Position numbers and translations under genes: made by a program
The notes under the pieces: model-generated
Told to the model about the DNA's origin: nothing
The model's database searches: none
Seen by the model: the letters and a program-made list of their open reading frames with translations, nothing else
Source of the DNA: Dysidea avara
Lineage: Eukaryota > Porifera > Demospongiae > Dictyoceratida > Dysideidae
Reading direction: 5' to 3'
Assembly (NCBI RefSeq): GCF_963678975.1
Contig: NC_089275.1
Coordinates: forward strand, 16,504,220-16,568,219
DNA: 64,000 bases
Shown here: piece after piece, positions 26,801 through 37,800 of the stretch
Layout: the number at the start of each line of letters is the position of its first letter
Position numbering within the stretch: the stretch's first letter is position 1

Positions 26801-29800
26801 TGCAAATATGGATACCTACACACAATAAATGGATAACATGAATACACAATATACACAATAGGGTGACACAAAACTTCAACTTTGTACAACCTGCATGATT
26901 AATGTTGGAAAATTACGCATTAGCATAATTATGACAGCTGTGTATGACACTGGCAATCTTTTATCATACAGTACGATTGTAACTATATAGTAGGGACCAC
27001 AAAGGAGTAGGCATGGCCCACGAAATAATATCACCCAAAACCAGCCTCAATTTTCCCTGAAGACGATGAGGCAGTACTGGTTAGGTAAAACTAAGCCCAA
27101 ACAAGCTTTCAGATCAACCCGAAACACAGTTGCTACAGAATTTAATATATATTTTTTTTATTTAATCAAATTTTCTACTGACTGAGTAAGTAAGTATGTA
27201 ACTGACTGATGTCTTCAGACAAGCGTAACTTGATAACGGCTAAGGGATAGATTTTTTCACTGTTTGACATCGATTTGGCCCGACAGGTGCCTTTGGCATA
27301 CTGCAGTATGTACAATGCATTCTTCATGGACTTAACAGTGTCCTCCTTTGTGTCCCATTCATCTTTGCTGACAGCAAAAAGTGTCATCGAGTCAATTTGG
27401 CGATAGCACATGATGGCTTCCCTTCGTAACGGAAATCGTCCGTATTTTTCATAGTGGCTATTTTGATTGCAGAGGTGCTTTTCAAACAGTTCTTGATTCA
27501 TACTGCTGTGTAACAGGTTGAACATAGCCGACAACAAAGCGTAATGGACACTTCACTTTTCAGACAATAATTGATATAACTGGGGTGCGTGGCACCATAT
27601 ATATATATATAAAATTATTATTTTTAGATTGCAGAGGTGCTTTTCGTACGGTTCTTGATTCGAAATGCTGCGTAACGGGTTGAACATAGCTAACAACAAT
27701 GCGTAATGGATACTTCACTTTTCAGACAATAATTGATATAACTGGGTTGCGTGGCACCATATATTATATAGTATATATAATTTTTTTTTTTTAGATTGCA
27801 GAGGTGCTTTTTGAACGGTTCTTGATTCGAAATGCTGCGTAACGGGTTGAACATAGCTAACAACAATGCGTAATGGATACTTCACTTTTCAGATGATAAT
27901 TGGGGCGTGCGGCGCCATTTCAGATGCGGTATGCGTGGGTTCACCAGCCATAATTGTTATTTACAAAAAGTTAACAAACAGGAGCACGAAAAGAAATGGA
28001 ATTTTCAACTAGAGTAGGGACCATAGCACATCGATAAAAAGTACTGAAACAAGTTGGAGTAGTCCATGATATTAAATCATAGTAAAACAATAAGAAGTGT
28101 TATATGCATTCCATTATGGTATCTTGAGCACAGTAGGGATATAACACTTCTTATTATTTCACTGTGATTTAATATCATGGATTACTCCAACTTGTTAAGT
28201 GCACTGATCGACTATAGGCCTATGGCCATGCAGGTTACTATGTATATGATTATAGTATAGGCCATAGTCACTAAGAAAACTGTGCTGTAGGGTAGGTACT
28301 GGTATTAGTTTGAAATAAACCATTTATGTGATAGTGATACAGTTGAATTGATTTCCTTTTATAAAAGTTTAGGTTGAAATTGATCATGTGGTTATTGCCA
28401 GGAGTTGTTAGAATTTGTCGTGAAAATCACTGCAGCTGATATCCATGTTTGTTACCTTTGATGTTGAAAATATATAAGATATATTATATAGCCACTCAAA
28501 AGCAAAGTTTACTGCTCTAGATGTTTGGTAAACTTTGTAAACAGTCTGTAAATGATGCAACAGGTTTAAAACATTTATATAAAAACATATATAATCTAAC
28601 TTTTCCCATGATTTTTTTTGCCCTTGGGCCATGTTTAGGCCATTCCAAATAAATTCTCATACTTCCCGCATCTGGTTACAGCCATCCATTATTCCATATT
28701 ATTCCACTATTTTCTGGCTATTCTTGCATTCTGCACAAATTATGCAACTTAAAAATGAAGGTACAAGTTTAAGTATGCTTTATATGGTTTCGCCATATCT
28801 AATGTCTTGAAAAGCTGTCATGGACCGCCCACCCACATGCAAATATGTCCGAGTCCAGGTTGGGAAACAGCAGCTTGAATTGATTTGGAATTGCCTTATT
28901 ATTATGGATAGTGAAGTTGGTCCAATAAACCGTACTGGCTATTGAACCGACAATAAAATGGCTTAGACAAAAAGGCTCACTAAATGAAAAAGACCCACAA
29001 AACTCAGCTGGAGCTCGAACCCTGGACTACTGGAGCTTGTAGCAGCACCATCTCATCAACTCCTGCATTACTACACTGCACTTGATGGAGCCTAGCAACT
29101 ACTAGACAACTGTAGGTCAAGAAGCCATCTAAGCAGCGTCATTACATGAACTCAGTGCACACATCACTTCAAGTCATTATAGTATTGTGTTGCTTAGTGG
29201 TCTGTTCTGTTCTGTGTAAATATGTTGTACCCTTGTGCTTTTATCAGTTGTACTGACGTCATACTCAAGTGGTCGTTTAGTCAGTCATCAAATACGTTCC
29301 TTCAACGGCGGTTGCTACAAGCTTTAGGTAAGTGTACTAACCACTGTGCTACCGGTGCTAGCTACCCACCTCCCCTAATTTAAATCAAGTACTGAGTAGT
29401 CTCAGTATATAGTAAGAAGAACGTAACCTCGAGGTGAAGCCAAACCGACCCTAACCCTAACACTACTTTTCGCAGCCCCCAAACTTTAGGCCTAAAGTCG
29501 AATGCTCGAGGCAACTACTAGACGTGAAAATAGCGGCCAAGTTCAGTCAAGGATAATAGAAGGACGCTCCGAGCTTTTCTATTATCTCTGGTTCAGTATA
29601 AATAAATAAACGACTTCCTACTGAGCCACACCATGAGACAGTTTAAGCAAACATAGCTAGACTGTTTACAGGGTTAACTTACTTGAACTGTAACGAACAC
29701 CACCAGTAAGAGATGCAGGCATGCTTTCCAGGGAAACCTTGGGTATTTGTCACGTGACCACTTTCTGATGTGATCTTGAAAGTGACGTCTCAGCCGATCC

Positions 29801-30048
29801 TTCATCCTGTGATCTGCTCCTTCTTTTAATGTCTTCTTCGTCCACTCGCCGTCTTTATTAATCAGTGGCTCTCTGTCTTCATTTGTGTATTCGGTTAATT
29901 CGTGACCGCTGCTGTGCGGATCATCTTTTTGGTAACACGAACCAACCGTGAAACGAAACAGGTTATTGAGACACCAGGATAATCTTGAGTGACTCGCGTC
30001 TGCAAATGACTTACGTGTTTGACCACCACTCTCCAGGTCTGTGGCCAT
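17829..30048 (-). CDS. TRPML: Mucolipin-like (TRPML) channel, gene A, ten coding exons, 775 aa
   Basis: Endolysosomal non-selective cation channel subunit by family. Exons in transcript order: 29683-30048, 26654-26815, 24516-24657, 23845-24037, 22443-22731, 21740-21895, 20162-20272, 19690-19812, 19396-19602, 17829-18407. All junctions are GT-AG and keep one open frame; intron phases are 0,0,1,2,0,0,0,0,0. The start is the ATG at 30046-30048 (gcgATGG); the codon four triplets upstream is GTG. Visible: acidic dileucine EDREPLI (57-63), a basic stretch before TM1 (about 83-108) like the phosphoinositide-binding region of TRPML1, TM1 about 107-127, a luminal loop with Cys-rich and N-glycosylation motifs, TM2 about 356-378, TM3 409-427, TM4 445-464, TM5 484-506, pore NGDD (530-533) and TM6 about 553-577. 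Exon 8 reads VRLALPS..RF and GWLVLGSYH, matching mucolipin TM5. The roughly 190-aa tail is unusual; human TRPML1 has 580 aa in total. The exon 7 donor could instead lie 6 nt earlier (20168); I chose the site shared with gene B. Confidence 0.93.
18480..19140. repeat. GC-richer inserted segment in intron 9 of gene A
   Basis: Differs in composition from the surrounding AT-rich intron (for example GCGAGCCGTACGAGCGGTCT near 18663 and CCCGCCTCCC near 18887). Open frames run both ways but none is recognised. It explains why this intron is 988 nt while the matching intron of gene B is 156 nt. Probably a dispersed repeat; its boundaries are uncertain. Confidence 0.35.
22862..23590. repeat. Repeat upstream of exon 5 in intron 4 of gene A (GGCCGGCTCTGG ends)
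   Basis: AAGGCCGGCTCTGG with CCCACCCAAC at the left is loosely inverted at the right as CACCCAACCC and GCCAGAGCCAGTCC. The right half includes CCTGGGGGAGCATGCCCCCA, related to the block at 5355-5570. No protein is recognised. Confidence 0.45.
24782..25460. mobile_element. Inverted-repeat element in intron 2 of gene A (679 bp)
   Basis: TCTTTGAGTA is present on both sides (24772-24781 and 25461-25470). The ends TAGGCTTGAGCCAATTATGC and, in reverse complement, TAGGTTTGCACCAATTGTGC are inverted repeats. The interior repeats ATTATGCT many times in one orientation. Non-coding. The exact duplication length is uncertain because two extra G's lie at the left end. Confidence 0.6.
27175..27537 (-). pseudogene. 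Open reading frame of a dispersed element in intron 1 of gene A
   Basis: A 120-codon minus-strand frame with protein-like composition (RREAIMCYRQIDSMTLFAVS, DEWDTKEDTVKSMKNALYIL) and no recognised family. A broken copy of the same sequence lies in opposite orientation at about 47640-47960 in intron 1 of gene B, with DEWDTKED in the same context. Ends near TGACTGA repeats in both places. Most likely a protein remnant of a transposable element, possibly still intact here. Confidence 0.45.
27468..27930. repeat. Three tandem copies of a roughly 150-bp unit
   Basis: Units starting near 27468, 27626 and 27790 share ATTGCAGAGGTGCTTTT, GGTTGAACATAGC, AATGGATACTTCACTTTTCA and a TATATA/T-run spacer. 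Copies 2 and 3 are closest to each other. The first unit overlaps the start of the open frame at 27175-27537. Looks like local slippage or unequal duplication of an element end. Confidence 0.8.
28008..28200. mobile_element. Foldback element in intron 1 of gene A, right arm shortened
   Basis: CTAGAGTAGGGACCATAGCA begins a left arm of about 100 nt that pairs with 28132-28197 (ATATAACACTTCTTATTATT...CCAACTTGTT). The outer part of the right arm is missing. The complete version is at 46986-47222. Confidence 0.8.
28632..28900. mobile_element. Short inverted-repeat element in intron 1 of gene A
   Basis: AGGCCATTCCAAATAAATTC at the left pairs with GAATTGATTTGGAATTGCCT at the right. Same family as 11449-11763. 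Confidence 0.5.
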
Positions 30049-31883
30049 CGCAAAAATCACTCACAGTCTGGATCGGTGTTTTGACGTATCAAAATCAGAT
30101 AAGGGCGTGGCTAGAGTGCAAGTGTACCTATTTTACGGACTGGAATTTCCGGCTATTTTACGGAAATGATGTGGGTACACGTGCTTTGGGTGGGGACACA
30201 CTTAAAAGCATTTGATTTTGTCAGCTCTGTCGTGACTAGGACGATCGCAAACAGGACAAAAAGGCTGACTATGTGATGATAGTAATTACATGATAGTAAG
30301 AAGTTGGCGATTCAGCTGAAATAGAGTAATTCTGTATTAAAGGTAAGTGTCCCCATTATTAGACAGTACGTATTATGGGACACTTTGATAACTTGAGCTA
30401 TTTTGGTAGTGGGCACTTACAACACTGCTTGTGACATCCTATAAAGGTGCTCTGATGTGCTAGTAATCACAAGTGTGCAAAAATTTCATTAGAGAACAGA
30501 GAATAAATCATGAATGTACATTGTTGCAGATGTCCACATAGTCCTATTGGAAGCAGGTAAATACTTTGAAGATGATGAAACGCAATTGTATACAGCATCT
30601 AATCTTTATCACATGCTATATAAAACATTATCTGTTATCTGAAAAGCAGAAAAAGTGTTCACTCAGCTAGGAGCTAGTTTGAATGTGTCAGTAACTTCTG
30701 AAGTGAAGGAAAGACATATATACAGTGGATACTTCTGTCTTTGCATTTGAATTGTACTGCACTGACTGTCAATAAGCTTTGCTTTTATTGAAAGATCCAT
30801 TAGCAAACATTTTTTTTTTTGCATAAATTGAATGCTTTTTGTAACTGTTAGAATCTGAATTCAAAATTGTCTCATAATATGATCAACTGTCCCATAATTT
30901 CGAGCATTCACACGTCAGGAAGCCATACAAAATAACTCTGCTCCTATTAGATTTATATTTTGTAAGTAACATTGATGAGAACCTGTTCCAAATTTTATTA
31001 CTTTATGTGCTTTCTGCTCCAAGTTAGAGGATATTGAACATTTTTTTCTGTCCCATAATACGAACACTGTCTCATAATTATGCACATACACACTGACAAA
31101 CCTTACAAGTTCTCATAATTGAATTGTGCCGCACTGCTAATTTTTGGATTGAATATATAATGGTGAGCCCGTGGTCCAAAATTGGAGTCCCCTATGAGTT
31201 ATGTGTGTACAGTCTCTCTTAGGTGTCCCATAATAGCAAAATGTACAATACTCGGACATCCGTTGTCGTCAACTACTGAGCGGAATCATGTGAAAATTGG
31301 TGTGGATATACCTTACATATAAAGCCCAACTAGAGTTCCAAATTTGAGATTAAAGTTTTTTTTTTTGGTTGTTGTACTACTAGACTGGATCAAAGTCGCT
31401 ACTCGAAATCCTCTCTATTTCACTGCCCACATCTGTTTACTGCCACCTAAAAGGAAACTTTATTCCCTATTCTGTTATGATTTTTCTTGTATACTGTACA
31501 GGTTTTGTAAATTGATATTGTATGGTGGTCAGCTCATGCGTTAATGTGGCTACTAAGTCGGCATTAATTCACCTTTGTGTTATTCCTGCTACGTAAAACA
31601 TGAAAGTAAAAGCTGAAAATGTTATTAGACAGTTTGCTATGGTTGTGCCCAGGTAAAATGGCTTTAAAAGCTGTCAATCTCATATTAATGAGACTGTCCG
31701 CCTGCATGTAAAATGGAGGATGGGAAACAGAAAATTTATTTGGAATAGCCTATTCTCGGACACCCACCAGTAATCCTGCATCAAGTACTTTGATGACTTA
31801 CTATCAACACCATTACTTGGGGCTATTTGTTGGCTATCAGCAGAGCCATAGTTTATGTATAGTCTGGTTCTCTATGGATTTAA
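30049..31883. other. 5' flank of gene A
   Basis: No second gene seen. Multiple dispersed TGTCCCATAAT motifs in both orientations (about 30370, 30888, 31055, 31226) suggest a decayed inverted-repeat element spanning about 30346-31240. No convincing TATA box near the start codon; the promoter cannot be placed. A GTAAGT at about 30341 could be the donor of a non-coding first exon only if it were on the opposite strand. Confidence 0.4.
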
Positions 31884-33343
31884 TTGTGACACGGCGGATC
31901 AAAGCACCAAATTTGGTACAGTGATTCCTTAGGATGTATAAAATGATTTCAGAAGGAGTGCCATCATGAACTCACCCTGCACCCCTTTGTACGGACACCT
32001 AATTTTGACAGTCCGCGAAATTAAAACTCACTACATTTACTGTTTTGAATAATTTGTTTTCCTAACCACATTCCCAAAGGTTAATAGTTCCTGTTTGTGA
32101 ATGAGCAGTCCATGACATTCCATAAATGAGACCGGATTTGCAAAAAGGGGTCTTCCACACACATCCAATTTCCAAACTTTGACAATTCATAACTTGAGAT
32201 TGGACAAGGTTATTGACTTGAAATTTGGTCAGACGTGAGCACTAACATGGGTTAATGGATGGAGAAAATGTCAGGTTTATATCTTTTTGAACACTAAGTT
32301 ATGGTCTTCCATGTTCCTAGAATTGAATGTGTGTGGAAGACCCCTTTTCACAGATCCAGTCACAAATAGTTTTTAAAATATAATGTCAAAGATACATGGC
32401 CTAAACAAAACTATTGGTTTAGCAAAATTTAAAATCGCTAAAATTTAAAATGGCTATTCATTAAAGTTTTTCACGATAATAGCTAGTTACTTATTTTCTG
32501 TCAAAAGCAACGTCTTTGTTTCCACTACACCAGCTGAGTACTGTACGCAGAACACCAGTTTCCTGGATACTTGACCCCTGAAGTTGTACACAGGCTCAAC
32601 CTTTTACGCACATAACTACAGCCAGAATTTGCTATAGCTAGCTATACATTTACACAGTTCTATTTGCTAATGAAATGTGCATACATTGCTGTTCTGTTAT
32701 TGAAATTCTTTAAGAGATGATAAAATCAGATAGTCGATTTTTTAATAAATTTCAATAACAGAACTGCAATGTATGCACATTTCATTAGCAAATAGAACTG
32801 TGTAAATGTATAGCTAGCTATAGCAAATTCTGGCTGTAGTTATGTGCGTAAAAGGTTGAACCTGTTTACAACTTCAGGGGTCAAGTATCCAGGAAACTGG
32901 TGTTCTGTGTACAGTACTCGGCTGGTGTAGTGAAAACAAAGACGTTGCTTTTGACAGAAAATAAGTAACTAGCTATTATTGTGAAAAACCTTAATGAATA
33001 GCCATTTTAAATTTTAGCGATTCTAAATTTTGCTAAACCAATAGTTTTGTTTAAGGCCATGCATCTTTCACACAGACATTATATTTTAATAAAACTATTT
33101 ATGGAATGTCATGGACTGCTCATTCACAAACAGGAACTATTAACCTTTGGGAATGTGGTTAGGAAAACAAATTATTCAAAACAGTAAATGTAGTGAGTTT
33201 TAATTTCGTGGACTGTCAAAATTAGGTGACCGTACAAAGGGGTGCAGGGTGAGTTCATGGTGGCACCCCTTCTGAAATCATTTTATACATTCTAAGGAAT
33301 CACTGTACCAAATTTGGTGCTTTAATCCGCCGTGTCCCAATTT
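31884..33343. repeat. Large palindrome between genes A and B (about 1.46 kb)
   Basis: Left arm 31884-32706 and right arm 32741-33343 are reverse complements with few differences, around a loop of about 35 nt. Outer ends GTGACACGGCGGATCAAAG / TTTAATCCGCCGTGTCCC. The left arm is longer only because of the insertion at 32128-32363. Non-coding foldback. Confidence 0.9.
32128..32363. mobile_element. 236-bp inverted-repeat element inside the palindrome
   Basis: Ends GAGACCGGATTTGC and, in reverse complement, GTGACTGGATCTGTG, followed by AAAAGGGGTCTTCC on both sides. Flanked by AAAT at 32124-32127 and 32364-32367; the right palindrome arm has the empty site (CCATAAATAG). A second copy is at 61200-61448. 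Confidence 0.85.
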
Positions 33344-33369
33344 TAGTAAAATTTTGTCATAACAGACCC

Positions 33370-33725
33370 TACTAGTAATAGTTGTATCATGTACCCAAGT
33401 GATTTGTCTGATATGTATACCCAAGCTCAAGGGCCTTCAGGCCCGAGAGCGTGGGTGTACATATCAGGCAAATCACAAGGGTACATGATACCACTGATAT
33501 GTACCAAAATCAAAAGCATGGTTTTTCATCACATGACCAATAATAAATAACCACAATCGATTTCGGCTTGAGTTTTTATATAAAGAATTTGGCGGTATTG
33601 CTCTCACATGTAAAATGTACCACAGCCAGCCATGGTTTAACTTAAATGCACCATGGCCAGCCAAGGTTTAGATATGTACCCTGAAATTTTCCCTTGAAGT
33701 TAGGTGGCTTCATGGTACATTTTCT
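33370..33725 (-). repeat. Hairpin-ended repeat, copy 1 (partial, downstream of gene B)
   Basis: Starts with the terminal hairpin (TAATAGTTGTATCATGTACC ... GGTACATGAT, inner arms TGATATGTATACCCA / TGGGTGTACATATCA) and continues into CACAATCGATTTCGGC and the TATATAAAGAAATTGG-type block. Inverted relative to the copies inside gene B. Its outer part (33600-33725) matches 35925-36060 in reverse complement. Confidence 0.75.
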
Positions 33726-34703
33726 TCTATCTCACCTGCAGGTGGCTGTGCTTGGAAATATGTGACCAGCTCTACTCTACAGTACAATGCAATATACAAC
33801 ACTTTGAATCATCAATGTGCTTAAACAATAAACAAATAAATGCACCATTTTATACCACATACGTACATGTATGCAAGTATTAAATGTTTCGTATTTGGTG
33901 TATCATCATTATTGCAAACAGAAGCTCAAAGAGGAGTGCTTTAAGCATCAGTTTCATCCAAATCTCTATAAAAACAATTGGTAAATATTGGTAGTAACTG
34001 TAATTGTGTTTGAATAAACAACCAACATCCCTATTTACTTGGTAATAGTACTGTACACTTACAAAATTTTTGTCACTGGTTAATTACCTACCAACAATTG
34101 GCTATAATCAGTTAATTGGTTTGTTTGTATATTGGCAGACATAATCTGTACTCAACAAGAGGTTTAGGGTGGTACCAAAGTGACCATCAACATCCTGTCT
34201 TGCAATAACAGTTATTGCAATCACATATTTACACATGCTTTGTGGTTATGTTAACACAGAGTGCATGTGACTGCTCTATTAAAGGTGTTTACACAAAATT
34301 CAAACTTGTTTGTGTTACACTTCTTAGTGCAAAGTTTGTACATATATGTAAGCTCTGCTACTGTATTGGTGTGAATATTGTCCTAAATCTAAGGAGGCAA
34401 AAGAAGGTATTGGGCAAAAAATTCTTTGCTCCACCTCAGATCTGCTAATGCTGTTAATTTAGAAATATGAATTACTAATACATTCATGTATGTAACAACT
34501 TTTGCTCTCTTGCTCACTGTCACCACAATACTGCAGGAGTGTCTATTTCTGCTTCCAAACATTGTTACAGTCATGTAACTAGTTCCCAGCGCCGTATGTG
34601 TAATGCATATTATTCCTAGTATGTATGGTATGCTACTCACTTGACTAGTAGGTGACTCTCTTATGTATGTACATAGTTGTGATGCTTATATGCAATGGAA
34701 ATG

Positions 34704-34709
34704 TTTATT
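34704..34709 (-). promoter_or_regulatory. Candidate polyadenylation signal of gene B
   Basis: AATAAA on the minus strand, about 160 nt beyond the stop codon at 34868. The position is reasonable for a 3' UTR. No comparable canonical AATAAA was found within about 600 nt downstream of the gene A stop. Confidence 0.45.
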
Positions 34710-34867
34710 GCATTATTTAACTATGTGTTATGGCCACTATGTAAATGTGGTGGCCACTTTTGAGGTGCAGCATTTAACCAAGTAAATATACATAGCATAT
34801 TTTTACAAAAAAAAAAACAGCAACAAAAAAATTTGGTTGCCAATTACATAGTACATTACAGAGCAAC

Positions 34868-37800
34868 TTACAGGTTTAAGTGAGGATTACTGGCCCAAAG
34901 TTTTGATCTTGCTGTAGCCACTTCCTTACTGGTAGCACTTGGAGGTTCTGCCACTTGAGCCTTAACTCCCATATGTGGTTGGCATACCATTAAATGTGTA
35001 CCACTACTAGTGTAAGCAACATTATGATGGTGTCCTTGGTGTCTCTCATGTGAGGATACAAAACTCAAAGAACGTTGGAAACGACCTTCATGTGCCTGAG
35101 GCTGAGCTAGTAAGTTAGAGTCACTAGGGAATCGGGCAAGGCCATGTCCACCAGTAACAGGGCTATTGTTTACAGGCTCACTGGTTGATTCAGTGATGTG
35201 TACAATAGGAACATGTAAGTTATTCTCAACAGGGTTCTCTATCTTAACGGATGACATTAGACTGGAATCACCACTGTTGTTAATACACACTGGATCAAGT
35301 ACCGTTGTAACTGGGGCAGGTTTGCGAACACGTGGGATTGGGAATGGATAGTTCTTAGTTGGGTCATCATCTGGCTCTCCTTCTGCCCAATCACGAAGAA
35401 ATCCTCGTGAACGTTGTCTCCAGTTTGACTGCAGGAACAGAGACATGCATACAGATAATACCACCGTACATACGTATGCTTGCACACAGTAACCATTACT
35501 GCATACACACACCACACATGCACTCACATACATAAACATGCAGGAACACACACAACATGTACACACCAAAGCACAAACACTCACTGATAGTGACTCATAG
35601 GCATGGTTGAATATGCCAATGAACAAACTCAGCACAATATAAATGAATAGGAACATGAAGGCACTCAGGTATAGTTTGCTGAATAGTTGGATTGAGTTTG
35701 ATGGCACTTCTAGTCCAGTGAAAGTTTTGTACAAGTCATCTCCATTGAGGATACAGAAAAGGCTGACTGCTGTTTCTGTAGGTCCACCAAACTGAGAACC
35801 AAGACAAAAATGATCACATCAACAACATCGCATACATACACACATGTAAAAGAAATGTTCATACTCTAATTGAACAGTCATTTTTTATTTGCATATGTTT
35901 AGGTTAAACCTACAGTATGTGATGCATTTAAACATGCACCATGAACCACCTAATTTTAAAGGCAAAGTTTAGGGTACATATCTCATAAACTCTGACTGGC
36001 CATGGTACATTTAAGTTAAACCATATGGTATATTTAAATGTACCATGGTATTGATATGGGAACAGTACCACCAATTTCTTTATATAAAAACTCAAGCCGA
36101 AATTGATTGTGGGAATTTTTTATTGGTCACATGATGAAAACCATTCATCTAATTTTGCATCCTACAGCACTCAGATGGAAGCGATTTGTCACCCTTGCTA
36201 TCCTATAAGTTGATAAACATTGGTTTAAGGTGAGAACTAGTGCTATAGCATACATTCACAAGCGGTTAGCCGCATTTTTCAATACGGACACACCCACTTT
36301 CGAGTAACACGAGATAAACACTACAGCGAAGCATACCCCTATAGATGTTTAGTAAATGTTATAAACAATCTGTAAAACGATGCAGTGGCTCGAGCTTGGG
36401 TGTACATATCAGGAAAATCACTCGGGGACATGATACAACTATTACATATAACACTGTAGTAATTTTCAATCCACATACAGTACCTTAGAATGATATGATC
36501 CAAGAACCAACCACCCAGTAATGGAGAATGCTGTAAACAGGATGGCAATGTAAATAGCAAATCGTGCAATACTGGGAAGTGCCAGTCTCACTGTTGTCAG
36601 CAGAACCTATAGTACATACAACAACACAATATCAAATGCATGCAGAACAATGTTTGATGCATGGAAGATGTACACATATATATACACATGGGGAACTGGT
36701 TATTATGCAAAGCTACCTTGTGAGTAAACCTCAAAAGTTGAGAATAAAGAAGCAACTTATCAGACAAAAGTATATGATATGTACTAGCAACTATTCACTA
36801 TACAGTGAAACTAGCTCCTTTAAAACCTCATAGTACTGACTATATCCCAAATATACGTAAAGTACGTACATACAGTGTTGAATCTCAATCCGTGAGGACC
36901 ATCTGTTGTTCATATAACATACCTCTGAAGTTGTGCCTCAAAACAATATGTATTTAACACATTCACAAAACATACACAATTTCAACCACTCTAATAGAAT
37001 TAACACTCACTATAATGTAACAGAATGATCATTTTTTGGTATTCAGGTAACAGCATAATATGTAACTGCATGGAATTTGGATAACTGAGGTTTATATAAC
37101 TACTGTAGGTCAATAATAACACCACCTCACTGCTGGGGCCATACTGTTGGTGTCAAACATAGAAAGGTGCACTGTACTAAGGAAGGCTGGTGAGGCTAGA
37201 CAGTAAGACACAACCCACACATACATTATTAAATAATACATAGTACACATTAAGTTGTAGTATATTACACTAACATTTAATGACTCAAAGTACTTCAAGA
37301 TACCAAACAATCCACACCACAATAAGATATTTCCAATTCCAAACAAAATGCTGATGGACTCTAGTACTTCAATGTTTATAGGACTCTGCAAATATCACTA
37401 ATATATGTAGTATGTGTACATGAGACTGTTTCCTTACTTTATTGTAGTAGTCATGATGTATCTTAATCAATGTTGCAAGAAATATCAGAAGGTTAGTAAA
37501 CAACATTAACATGTACCAGAAGTTGAAAAGTGTACTGATTTCTTGCCATCGTAGATGCTTTTTATGGTATGCCAGGAAATGTAACTTGATAGCCTGTGTA
37601 AACATGCATTTATATAATGCACTACACACACACACACACACACTTTTTTCCTTGAAATGAGTCATGCAAAAGAAGGGATAGACAACCACAAAGGTAGACC
37701 ACTGCACATTAGGATTACTGGCCTCATCATCCACCCTTGTGATTACTATCAACCAGCCAATAGGTCACTACTTGAGCGTGCTAATCAACAGAACTCCCCA

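Noticed and set aside
30049-30060. Start of gene A four codons upstream
   Set aside because: That codon is GTG; the first ATG in frame is at 30046-30048 with a good context.
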